From CAYLJJ01 sp964384025 (GTDB taxonomy: Bacteria; Myxococcota_A; Bradymonadia; UBA7976; UBA1532), in assembly GCA_964384025.1 (NCBI GenBank), contig CAYLJJ010000008.1, positions 1-64,000 of the forward strand: a stretch of 64,000 bases of DNA. Direction: 5' to 3'. This document shows positions 17,497 to 25,966 of this stretch, in pieces; position 1 is the stretch's first letter; each line of letters starts with the position of its first letter. The position numbers were made by a program, and so were the translations under genes. Under the pieces are notes generated by a model, which saw nothing but the letters and a program-made list of their open reading frames with translations, was not told where the DNA came from and searched no databases.

Positions 17497-19617
17497 ATGT
17501 CTTGGAGTCCTGATCCCAGAAACCCCATCTACCTCAGGCGTAGAGGCGCCCTCCTGGTGACACCGGGCCAGGAGCAGCTGCCCCTGGAGTATGTCGCTGC
17601 TCTACTCAAAAACCTCTCCAGCCTAGGCTACACCTGCTCTGCTGCCCTCATTTTACGCCTCCAGAGCCTCTCGGAGAGAGCCCTGATCGCTCAACTGGAG
17701 CAGCTCCTACCCTGCCTTAAAGAGATGGTCGGAGCGCAGCACTCCTATGAACCCTTCTATCCAGACTTCCCCCGACAAGTGATGGAAGCGGAGGAGGTTG
17801 AACTCTACCTCAACGCCATCCTGCACTACCTGGGAGATCACCTGGGTCTGCGCATCCTGCCTGACTATGATAAGAGCCCACGCCCCCCCTTAGCAGACAC
17901 CCTGGATCTAAAGATCCTTCGGTTGGGGGATGAAGCGGAGTTCTGGGGGATGGGGTGTCGCCTGATGGCGGCTCGTACCTCCATCTCTCAGGAGGATCGT
18001 GAGGATCTGGCTTGGATGCTGGCCCACTATGAGGGACCGCTTGCAGAGCTGCTCCCGGTAGAGATCCCCTACAAAGAGAACCTCGCTTTTATCACCAGCC
18101 AGCTGATGGGACGCCCCAAACTGGACACACTCCTCTGCCACTACTTCAAGACCGCCACCGATGTGTTGCGTCTCGCCGTGGCTCTCTCTGAGGGGGATCT
18201 AAGCCTCGCTGAGAACACTCGCTTTCGTAGCTTCAAGCGCCCAGAGCGTCGCCTGCTCCTGAGCCTCTTGGAGCGCTGCTCGGATCCGATTGGAGAGATG
18301 CTGCGCTATAAGCGGCGGTGGATTCGCCTGGGAGAGCGCTTACATCCAGGAGAGCATCAACGACGCTTCCCCCTGGCCGCTTCAGCCTTTGAGATCCTGC
18401 GCAAAAATCGCCCCTTCAAGACTTTTAATGCCTGTGTAGAGGAGGCGATACGGGGAGACGATCTGGAAAACACACTCAGCCTCCTCAAACAGCGCCCAGG
18501 TGAGCTGGCGCGGCGCCTGGATCTGCTCCTGAGGCGCTCTCAAGATCCTGATGCCATCATGAGCGCCTTTCAGACAAGGGTGGAGCGGATCTCCACTCCG
18601 GTGCTGCTCCAACTTATGGCCCACTTTAAGGCTCGAGGCCAGGAAGCTTCTCATGAGCTGCGAGTCTTCTTCCCCAAAGGGCTGGTGGCTAAGATGGTCA
18701 CGATCCCCAACACCTTGCCCCCTCTTGAACCGGAGAGCTGCCTTGTTCTGGTGGAGATCATCGAGGTAGAGCTGAAGAGGCGCTTCGCTCTGCGTCCCCC
18801 TTTAGGGCGAGTCTTTGTTGATATCGACCTCTTGGACTATCTGATCCCCTTTTCACAGCGCTCCGCCAGCAAGGCTCTACGAACCCTGACTCGAGGCTCC
18901 AAGCTGATCATGCCACCAGGAGAGACGATCCGCTTCTTCCTCTGGTGGAGGGAGGGGGTTGTGGATGGCGTTGAGACTGGGCGAGTGGATATCGATCTCA
19001 GCGCGATCATCTATGATGAAGCCTGGAGATTGTTGGATCAGATCTCCTATACCCAACTCCGCTCTGAGAAGTACAATGCAGCTCACAGCGGTGATATCAC
19101 CTCAGCTCCAGATGGAGCCTGTGAGTTTATCGATTTGGAGATCGCCTCCCTCCTCCGCAACGGAGGGCGCTATGTCCTGATGTCAGTGCTCTCCTTTACT
19201 GAACAGCCCTTCTTGAACCTCCCGGAGTGTTACGCGGGCTGGATGATGCGTCAGCGTCCTGACTCAGGGGAGGTCTTTGAGCCCGCCACCGTCATCGACC
19301 GAGTTGATCTCAGCGCCGACACGCGGATCTGTATCCCTGTGGTCTTGGATATGGAGACGCGAAAAATCTACTGGGCCGATCTGGCTTTACGAAAGCGCCC
19401 TAAGCTCTATAACAACATCGAAGGCAATCGTCAGGGTCTTAACAAGATGGGCCGAGCCATCACCGTCCTGATCAAACCCAACCTCTACGATCTCTTTTGC
19501 CTTCACGCTGAAGCTCGGGGGTGTCTGGTAGAGGAGCTTGAGGAGGCGGAGATCTGTTTCTCCGTGACGGAGGGGACCCCTTTTGCCCTAGAGGAGATCA
19601 TGGCAGACTACTTATGA
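17497..19617 (+). CDS. TerD-domain protein, probably of the MXAN_6230/SCO0854 family
   Basis: A protein of 706 residues. The ATG at 17497 has GGAG 6 bases upstream; a TTG at 17485 is the alternative. The N-terminal two thirds are helical, opening with RRRGALLV and SLGYTCSAAL segments that I associate with the MXAN_6230/SCO0854 family (from memory, not verified). The last 230 residues look like a TerD-type calcium-binding beta-sandwich: VDIDLSAIIYDE, then SGDITSAPDGACEFIDL and a GRYVLMSVLSF strand. These match the DLD-xS and H-x-GD-x-T-G-G/D pattern of tellurium-resistance TerD proteins, which are linked to stress, phage and membrane-damage responses. The transposon ends 40 bases before the ATG, so the natural promoter has been separated or replaced. 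A good terminator follows the gene. Confidence 0.65.
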   Translation: MSWSPDPRNPIYLRRRGALLVTPGQEQLPLEYVAALLKNLSSLGYTCSAALILRLQSLSERALIAQLEQLLPCLKEMVGAQHSYEPFYPDFPRQVMEAEEVELYLNAILHYLGDHLGLRILPDYDKSPRPPLADTLDLKILRLGDEAEFWGMGCRLMAARTSISQEDREDLAWMLAHYEGPLAELLPVEIPYKENLAFITSQLMGRPKLDTLLCHYFKTATDVLRLAVALSEGDLSLAENTRFRSFKRPERRLLLSLLERCSDPIGEMLRYKRRWIRLGERLHPGEHQRRFPLAASAFEILRKNRPFKTFNACVEEAIRGDDLENTLSLLKQRPGELARRLDLLLRRSQDPDAIMSAFQTRVERISTPVLLQLMAHFKARGQEASHELRVFFPKGLVAKMVTIPNTLPPLEPESCLVLVEIIEVELKRRFALRPPLGRVFVDIDLLDYLIPFSQRSASKALRTLTRGSKLIMPPGETIRFFLWWREGVVDGVETGRVDIDLSAIIYDEAWRLLDQISYTQLRSEKYNAAHSGDITSAPDGACEFIDLEIASLLRNGGRYVLMSVLSFTEQPFLNLPECYAGWMMRQRPDSGEVFEPATVIDRVDLSADTRICIPVVLDMETRKIYWADLALRKRPKLYNNIEGNRQGLNKMGRAITVLIKPNLYDLFCLHAEARGCLVEELEEAEICFSVTEGTPFALEEIMADYL

Positions 19618-20318
19618 AGAATTTGAGGAGATGTCCTGCCCTAGAAAATCGCTCGACATTTTAACCCCAGGCTGCTACCTCTGTTATGGGTGGCTATGAG
19701 AGCGCTTCCTTCTCATTTTTTTTTAAAAAACCTCAGTGCCCTCCCTCTCCACCCTTTATAAACAAAACATCTCTTTAGAGTTCCGCTCTCCGTTTTCAGT
19801 TTTCTCTTCTGCCTTAAAGATGTTTGTGTTTCGCTCATTGTTTGAAACCTAGCAGGGTGGGTGAAGCAGGAATTTAGAGTAAAAAAGCAGCATCTAAATC
19901 AACGAAAAAGATACTCACATGATCATTGTAGAAAGTGATGATATGGAGCGATTTGCTAGTGGTAATACTTATGTCGTAGAGAGATATTTAGATATTTTTG
20001 AGCAAATAAGTTGAGTTCTTCCAGTTGTTATCTAATGAAACAGCATCGATCTCCTTAAGAGAAAATGGAAAACCATCTCCCAGACCCTGAGAGTGACCGT
20101 GAGGAGAGGCTAGAAATCGGTCATTTAGGAGTGTGTTTCAGAGACCTAGAGGTTCGGAAACCCTTAACCGAGCAGCTGTGCTATAGCGCCAATGCGCTCA
20201 CAGTGCAGAGATATTCTGCTGCGTTTATCTAGATGTTTTGAAACTGTTATTCATTGATAAAGCACTTGAAATCTCTAAGTTTTCTAGATGAAAATAGTGG
20301 GCTCACCGAGGAGAAAAA
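19618..20318. other. AT-rich intergenic region
   Basis: It holds a rho-independent terminator at 19696-19724 and otherwise no supported gene. A 31-codon open frame at 19919-20014 (starting MIIVESDDME) lacks a clear ribosome-binding site. The stretch 19730-20250 is richer in A/T than the neighbouring genes and presumably holds the promoter of the large lipoprotein gene. Confidence 0.5.
19696..19724 (+). terminator. rho-independent terminator after the TerD-domain gene
   Basis: ATGAGA (19696-19701), a 9-base loop, and TCTCAT (19711-19716) form a short stem followed at once by a run of nine T. It lies about 80 bases after the TerD-gene stop codon and is correctly oriented to end that transcript. 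Confidence 0.6.
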
Positions 20319-23300
20319 ATGCGAAGACTCTTATGGTTATCGCCGCTGCTGCTTTGGGCGTGTGATGATGATGATACCGGCCTCGCGGATCTTGACCAGG
20401 GTCTCACCCTGGATGGTTCCAGCCAATCAGATTTCTCAACATCTGACATCAATATTTCAGATACAGGCAGTCATGTCCCGGATATTGAGCCGCTTGATGT
20501 CGCGCTCGGAGATATTGTCGTTGTTATTGATGCGCTCCCTCAAGATGCTCTGCCTCCAGAGTGCGAGGAGGAGGCGCGTCGTTGTGGGGCCTCAGCGGTT
20601 GAGATCTGCGTTGAGGGACGTTGGACCGAGCTGGCCTCCTGTCCAGAGGGCAGTGAATGTCAAGAGGGTCATTGTGAACCTCTTGCTTGTGAGCCTCAAT
20701 GTGAAGGTCGGGTATGTGGTCCTGATGGATGTGATGGTCAATGTGGGGAGTGTGCAGGCACCTGCACAGCCCAGGGACAGTGTTTGGCGCTCCCTCCCGG
20801 CTGTGGCGACACGGCCTGTGATGAGGGCGAGGATTGCCTGAACTGCCCCATCGATTGTGGCGCTTGTTGTGGAGATGGGGCCTGCGTTGCCGAGCATGAG
20901 GAGGATTGCAGCACCTGCTTGGCTGACTGCGCCTGCCCTGAGGATCAGAGCTGCCAAGCAGGGCTCTGTGAGGCTTGCCAACCCCAATGTGAGAGCCGCC
21001 TCTGCGGTCCCGATGGCTGTGGTGGTGACTGTGGCGAGTGCGAAGAGGGTTGGAGTTGCAGTGAGGAGGGGCTCTGCTCGCCACCGCTGCCCAGCTGTGG
21101 CGATGAGCGCTGTGATGAGGATGAGGACTGCGCGATCTGTCCCAGCGACTGTGGTGTCTGCTGCGGCGATGAGATCTGCGCGGCTGAACAGGGGGAGGAT
21201 TGCTTGAGCTGCCCACTTGACTGTGGGCGCTGCTGTGGTGATGAGGTCTGCGCGGCTGAACAGGGTGAAGATTGCGTGACCTGCCCCGAGGATTGTGGAC
21301 GCTGCTGTGGCGACGGTGCCTGCGCGGCGGAGCAGGGTGAGGGCTGCGCGACCTGTCCTGCTGATTGCCTCTGCGAGGGCGATCTACACTGCGACCAACA
21401 GACAAACCTCTGTGAGGCTTGCCAACCCCAGTGCGTTGACCGGATCTGTGGATCTGATGGTTGTGGTGATCTCTGTGGCAGCTGTGATCCTGGATGGAGC
21501 TGTAACGCCTCAGGGCAATGTGATCCGCCCCCCATCATCTGCGGAGACTCAAGCTGCGAGGCTGAGGAGAGCTGCGACAACTGCCCCGCCGACTGTGGCG
21601 CTTGCTGTGGAGATGGAGTTTGTATCGCTGACCATGATGAGAACTGTGCAAGCTGTCCCACCGACTGCAGCTGTCAGAGCAGTGATGTTTGTAACGCTGA
21701 GCTTGGAGCTTGTGAGGTCTGTCAGCCTCAGTGTGACGGGCGTGAATGTGGTCCTGATCTCTGTGGAGGCTTCTGCGGTGGCTGTGAGCCCGACGGAGAG
21801 TGTCAAAATGGTCGCTGCCTCTATCCCTGCCGTCCTCAATGTCAGGGCCGAGAGTGTGGCTCAGATGGCTGTGACGATCTCTGTGGTATCTGCGACGAGG
21901 GTCTCCTTTGTGATGCGGGTGGGCAGTGTATCTCGCCCCCACCTGAATGTGGAGACTCGGCCTGTAACGGCGAAGAGGATTGCGTGATTTGTCCCGCTGA
22001 TTGTGGTGCTTGTTGTGGGGATGAAGCGTGTACGCCTGAGCATGACGAGAGCTGCGCCACCTGCCCCTCCGACTGCGCCTGTGAAGATGATCAGAGCTGC
22101 GTTGAGCAAGCTTGTGTACCCCGCTGTGTGCCCCAATGCCACGGGCGTGATTGTGATGATGATGGCTGTGGCTGGATCTGCGGCCTCTGTAGCGAAGAGC
22201 AGTTCTGTGAGGAGGGGGTCTGTCGTGATATCTGCGTCCCCGCCTGTAATGGGCGTAACTGCGGCGATGATGGCTGCGAAGGTCTCTGTGGTCTCTGCGA
22301 GGAGGGGCAGTTCTGCAACAACTCGGGCCAGTGTGAAGAGATCTGTATCCCAGATTGCATAGATCGAAGCTGTGGCGACGATGGCTGCGGGGGCTTCTGT
22401 GGCGCTTGCCCTATCGGTGATATCTGTACAGGCCGTGGTCAGTGTGTCCCTGACTTTTGCCGTTGCGGTGAGGAGCAGGTCTGCTTAGAGGGTGTTTGCC
22501 GTAACCCTGAGACCCTCTGCACCCCTGAGCAGCCAGCAGGCTTCTGTCCCGCTGGAGAGAGCTGCGTGGTTGGACAGTGTCAGGCTGATCGCAGCCGGTG
22601 TAGTCCTGCACAACCTGAGGGCCTCTGTCCCCTCTCTGAGATCTGTATAGAGGGGGAGTGCGCTGTGTTGGACACCGCAGGGCTCTGCGATGATCACAAC
22701 CCCTGCACCATTGATCGCTTCGATCACATCCGCAATCGCTGTGTCTACACCCCCACAGAGGCGGAGTGCAGCGATCGTAACGGCTGCACCGAGGAGAGCT
22801 GCCAAGGGGGCGTCTGCGTCTCTGAGCCTACCGCGGGCTGTCTTGAGCCCCCCAGCGTCGATGAGCCGATCCCAGAGGTGACTCGGGAGGGGACCCTTCA
22901 CCTCAGCGGGAGTCGCACGGTGGGCTCTCAACTGTATGTCAACGAGGAGGAGGTAGCGGCCCCCGATCCAAGCGCTTGGAGCTTCGACCTGAACCTGAGC
23001 CCTGGTGAGAACCACGTCGAGCTACGCAGCGGATTGGATGGAGCGCTCAGTGAGGCTCAAGAGCTGATCATCATCTTTGACACTGTCGCTCCAAGGACAA
23101 CAGTTGCTCCTCCTGGAGGGGTTTTCTTAGATGGGATCACCGTCCTGGCTTACAGTGATGAGTCTGCGGTGATCTATTACACCACCGATGGCTCTACCCC
23201 CGATGAGTGGTCCCCCCGCTTTGAGAACATGCATCAATTTAGAATCTTCCATGACACCACCCTCAAGCTCCGTGCCCTGGACCGCGCTGGACATTGGGAG

Positions 23301-25514
23301 GAGGAGATCACCGAGGCACATTTCCAGATCACTTCAGAGGGGGGTCATTGGTCCGATATGCCCTCCCTGCCCGCAGGCCGTGGTCTGGCTGCGGTGGACG
23401 CTGATGAGCAGCGTCTCTTTGTCGCAGGGGGCGTTCAGGAGGGGGAGGCGCTCAACACAGGCTTATACTATGACTTTAGGACCCAGGTTTGGGATAATCT
23501 GCCTGAATTTGAAGCTCCACGAAGCGAGGCAGCGGGGATCATACATGAGAATTTCTTCTATGTTATCGGCGGCCTCAGCGGAGAGAGACCGCTGAACACG
23601 ATGAGCTATTTCTTGGATGGAGCTTCACGCTGGCGTGAGCTGCGACCGATGCCAACCACCCGCTATGGCTGCGCTGCGGCGAGCACCAATACAGGCATCT
23701 TTGTCCTCGGTGGCAAGACCAATGGGGGCACTGTGCTCTCCACTGTAGAGTTCTATCAGTTCTCCTCTGCCAGCTGGAGCAGCCGCTACGCGGAGATGCC
23801 TCGCCCCCGCTATGGCCATGGCCTCGTACACCATAATGGGCAGCTCTATGTCGTCGGCGGTGAAGATGAGGCTGGGCAGCCCATCGCTGTTGTGGATCTC
23901 CTTGATATATCCGCCAACACCTGGTCTCAACTCCCTGAGCTGCCCACTCCCCGCAGCTTTCCCTCAGTCTTCTTAATGCGTAATGAGGGTCAAGTCACGG
24001 GCGGCGAGATCAGCATCGTTGTGGCTGGAGGGCGTAGCGCTCAGGGTGAAGCCACCACCATCGTCGAATCACTCCGGCTCAGCGATCAGAGCTGGCTTCA
24101 GCGGCGCTCTATGAACCAAGCCCGTTGGGGTGCAGGCACCGCTTCGATAGTTTCAGCGGCGCAGCCAGACGATCAGGCTCGTCTGGGCTTAGTGGTGGGC
24201 GGTCTAGGTGAGGCGGCCCTTAGCGAGGTTGAGGCCTTTGGAGAGGAGCAGGACTATCTGCGCCACTTGGCGGCGATGCCTGCTCCCCGCTTCCTACATG
24301 CTGCTGAGGCGGTGAGTGATCGTATCTATCTTTTTGGTGGTCGCGGTTTTCAGGAGATGAGTGAGGTCTGGGCCTTTGATCCTGAGGCGCAGATTTACGA
24401 GGAGCTGCCTGAGATGCCCACGGTGCAAAATGGCCTGGGCAGCGCTACTTTGCATGGCTGGTTGATTGCCGTGGGTGGCGCCGACGCCTTTGGTCAACCT
24501 GTGCCTCATCTGCGCACCTATGATCCCTCAGATCGTGAGTGGCTGGATCTGCGGCCGATGCTCTCAGCACGGCGTGATCCTGCCGTGGCTGTCCGCGACG
24601 AGGAGCTTTGGGTCATTGGTGGCTTTAACGGCAGCGCCCTACAGAGCGTGGAGATCTATAACTTCGAAGAAGATCGCTGGCGCCAAGGCCCTGTCTTGCC
24701 TGAGGGGCGTACAGCAGCGCGGGCGGTGAGCCATGGAGGCGATCTCCTCCTGGTGGGTGGTTTAAATGAGGAGGGGGTGGTGCTCGACGACATCCTGCGT
24801 TTGCCTCAGGGCGGCGCGGAGTGGGAGAGCTTCGCTGAAGGGATCCCTGTAGCTTACAGCGCGGTTTTACGGGTACACGATCAACTCAATATCCTGGGTG
24901 GGCTCAGCTCAGAGGGGCTCAGTAACCAGATGTGGAGCCTAAATCTCAATAGAGGGCGATACAGCGAGGTAATTGAGGGTAATCTGCTTCAGCCCCTGCA
25001 GGCTACGGCTATGGCCTATCACCACGGCCGTGTCTACCTCTTTGGGGGCAACCCCAGCGAGCCGATGGAGGCTGAGGGCAGCGACTCGGTTCAGCTTCTC
25101 CTGGGACGGTGTATGAATGGTATCCTGGATGGTCAAGAGCAGCCCGATGCTGATAGTGGCGGAGATTGTCCTAATCGCTGGAGAGAGCCTGTGGAAGGAG
25201 ATGTACGCCTCTCTAACGGTAATGAACTTGACAGAAGTGGCCGAGTTGAAATATTACATAACAACATATGGGGTACAGTCTGTGATGATTCTTTTGATAA
25301 CAATGATGCTAATGTTGTATGCCGCCAACTATTTGGACCAGGACATGTTGGCACCGATCGTGGGAACACAGGAGCTGGCTCTGGCCAAATCTGGCTTGAT
25401 GATATGAATTGTAACGGAAATGAACTGCGTTTGGCTGATTGCTCCCATCCATCCTGGGGCCGCCATAACTGCAGCCATCCTGAAGATGTATGGGTAAGCT
25501 GTAGCGCTGAATAG
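20319..25514 (+). CDS. giant lipoprotein: Cys-rich repeats, CHB_HEX-like domain, Kelch repeats, SRCR domain
   Basis: A protein of 1731 residues with a GAGGAG site before its ATG. The leader MRRLLWLSPLLLWAC is a lipoprotein signal with the lipid-carrying Cys followed by DDDD. Residues about 85-840 alternate two Cys-rich units: PQC-x-GR-x-CG-x-DGC-xx-CG-x-C and CGD-xx-C-xxx-EDC-xx-CP-x-DC, about nine of each, suggesting a rigid disulfide-linked stalk. Residues about 920-1005 resemble a CHB_HEX_C_1 beta domain (YYTTDGSTPDE). Residues about 1006-1595 hold Kelch-type blades (repeated VVGG, MPxPRYGHG and GxIYVFGG-like strands), a predicted beta-propeller. Residues about 1627-1730 are a scavenger-receptor Cys-rich domain (GRVEILHNNIWGTVCDD, VVCRQLFG, WLDDMNCNG). 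A surface adhesion or prey/host-binding role is inferred. The SRCR segment is clearly AT-richer than the rest. Confidence 0.85.
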   Translation: MRRLLWLSPLLLWACDDDDTGLADLDQGLTLDGSSQSDFSTSDINISDTGSHVPDIEPLDVALGDIVVVIDALPQDALPPECEEEARRCGASAVEICVEGRWTELASCPEGSECQEGHCEPLACEPQCEGRVCGPDGCDGQCGECAGTCTAQGQCLALPPGCGDTACDEGEDCLNCPIDCGACCGDGACVAEHEEDCSTCLADCACPEDQSCQAGLCEACQPQCESRLCGPDGCGGDCGECEEGWSCSEEGLCSPPLPSCGDERCDEDEDCAICPSDCGVCCGDEICAAEQGEDCLSCPLDCGRCCGDEVCAAEQGEDCVTCPEDCGRCCGDGACAAEQGEGCATCPADCLCEGDLHCDQQTNLCEACQPQCVDRICGSDGCGDLCGSCDPGWSCNASGQCDPPPIICGDSSCEAEESCDNCPADCGACCGDGVCIADHDENCASCPTDCSCQSSDVCNAELGACEVCQPQCDGRECGPDLCGGFCGGCEPDGECQNGRCLYPCRPQCQGRECGSDGCDDLCGICDEGLLCDAGGQCISPPPECGDSACNGEEDCVICPADCGACCGDEACTPEHDESCATCPSDCACEDDQSCVEQACVPRCVPQCHGRDCDDDGCGWICGLCSEEQFCEEGVCRDICVPACNGRNCGDDGCEGLCGLCEEGQFCNNSGQCEEICIPDCIDRSCGDDGCGGFCGACPIGDICTGRGQCVPDFCRCGEEQVCLEGVCRNPETLCTPEQPAGFCPAGESCVVGQCQADRSRCSPAQPEGLCPLSEICIEGECAVLDTAGLCDDHNPCTIDRFDHIRNRCVYTPTEAECSDRNGCTEESCQGGVCVSEPTAGCLEPPSVDEPIPEVTREGTLHLSGSRTVGSQLYVNEEEVAAPDPSAWSFDLNLSPGENHVELRSGLDGALSEAQELIIIFDTVAPRTTVAPPGGVFLDGITVLAYSDESAVIYYTTDGSTPDEWSPRFENMHQFRIFHDTTLKLRALDRAGHWEEEITEAHFQITSEGGHWSDMPSLPAGRGLAAVDADEQRLFVAGGVQEGEALNTGLYYDFRTQVWDNLPEFEAPRSEAAGIIHENFFYVIGGLSGERPLNTMSYFLDGASRWRELRPMPTTRYGCAAASTNTGIFVLGGKTNGGTVLSTVEFYQFSSASWSSRYAEMPRPRYGHGLVHHNGQLYVVGGEDEAGQPIAVVDLLDISANTWSQLPELPTPRSFPSVFLMRNEGQVTGGEISIVVAGGRSAQGEATTIVESLRLSDQSWLQRRSMNQARWGAGTASIVSAAQPDDQARLGLVVGGLGEAALSEVEAFGEEQDYLRHLAAMPAPRFLHAAEAVSDRIYLFGGRGFQEMSEVWAFDPEAQIYEELPEMPTVQNGLGSATLHGWLIAVGGADAFGQPVPHLRTYDPSDREWLDLRPMLSARRDPAVAVRDEELWVIGGFNGSALQSVEIYNFEEDRWRQGPVLPEGRTAARAVSHGGDLLLVGGLNEEGVVLDDILRLPQGGAEWESFAEGIPVAYSAVLRVHDQLNILGGLSSEGLSNQMWSLNLNRGRYSEVIEGNLLQPLQATAMAYHHGRVYLFGGNPSEPMEAEGSDSVQLLLGRCMNGILDGQEQPDADSGGDCPNRWREPVEGDVRLSNGNELDRSGRVEILHNNIWGTVCDDSFDNNDANVVCRQLFGPGHVGTDRGNTGAGSGQIWLDDMNCNGNELRLADCSHPSWGRHNCSHPEDVWVSCSAE

Positions 25515-25666
25515 AAGACGCTGATAGCTGCGGTTCTCCTCAACGTTCTATTTGCTCTATCAGAATTTGATCTCAAAGAGTTTAGAACCCTGATATTGCT
25601 GAAAATTAACAAATCTAGGATGGGTGAACAGGGGGACCTATCAGCCCTTGAAACTCAAGAACGAGG

Positions 25667-25695
25667 TTGACGGTGATAATCATTCTCACTAAAAA
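25667..25695 (+). promoter_or_regulatory. Fur box inside a sigma70-like promoter upstream of feoA
   Basis: TGATAATCATTCTCA at 25674-25688 matches the 7-1-7 Fur palindrome TGATAAT-N-ATTATCA at all but one position. It lies between a -35-like TTGACG (25667-25672) and a weak -10-like TAAAAA (25690-25695), with 17 bases between them. Iron-loaded Fur bound here would block polymerase, giving iron-repressed expression of the feo genes. Confidence 0.8.
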
Positions 25696-25733
25696 GGTAT
25701 TTGAAAAGCTTTTTTAGGGAGAGGAAGAGGCGC

Positions 25734-25964
25734 ATGAACTTAACCAGCATCAAACCGGGGGAAGTTGGAAAGATCCAGAAGCTCAACTCCCAAGGAGCGA
25801 TCCGCCGGCGGCTTATGGATATGGGTCTCCTGCCTGGGGTGAAGTTGAGCTTAGAGCGCTTTGCTCCTACGGGGGATCCAGTATGGATTCGCTTTCGAGG
25901 AACTCAACTCGCGTTGCGGCGGGTCGAAGCTGAGGCGATCGAGCTTCAGCCCTTAGAGGCTTGA
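25734..25964 (+). CDS. feoA: FeoA ferrous-iron transport accessory protein
   Basis: A protein of 76 residues, the usual FeoA length. The ATG at 25734 follows a purine-rich ribosome-binding region (GGAAGAGG); an earlier in-frame start adds a poor basic N-terminus and is not used. The SH3-like fold is indicated by LTSIKPGEVGKI, the conserved RRRLMDMGLLPG turn and a GTQLALRRVEA strand. FeoA is a small cytoplasmic protein that works with the FeoB Fe(II) transporter. Its stop is 2 bases before the feoB ATG. A Fur box lies 46 bases upstream. Confidence 0.93.
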   Translation: MNLTSIKPGEVGKIQKLNSQGAIRRRLMDMGLLPGVKLSLERFAPTGDPVWIRFRGTQLALRRVEAEAIELQPLEA

Positions 25965-25966
25965 GT

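Noticed and set aside
19919..20014. 31-codon open frame in the AT-rich gap
   Set aside because: No clear ribosome-binding site or relation to neighbours; expected by chance in AT-rich DNA.
20524..21405. 293-codon minus-strand frame inside the Cys-rich lipoprotein gene
   Set aside because: It is His/Arg/Ser-rich low-complexity sequence produced by reading the Cys codon repeats backwards.
20570..22840. Regular DNA repeats as a possible CRISPR array
   Set aside because: The repeats are in frame, vary in sequence and code for Cys-rich protein units. There are no constant repeat-spacer units and no cas genes.
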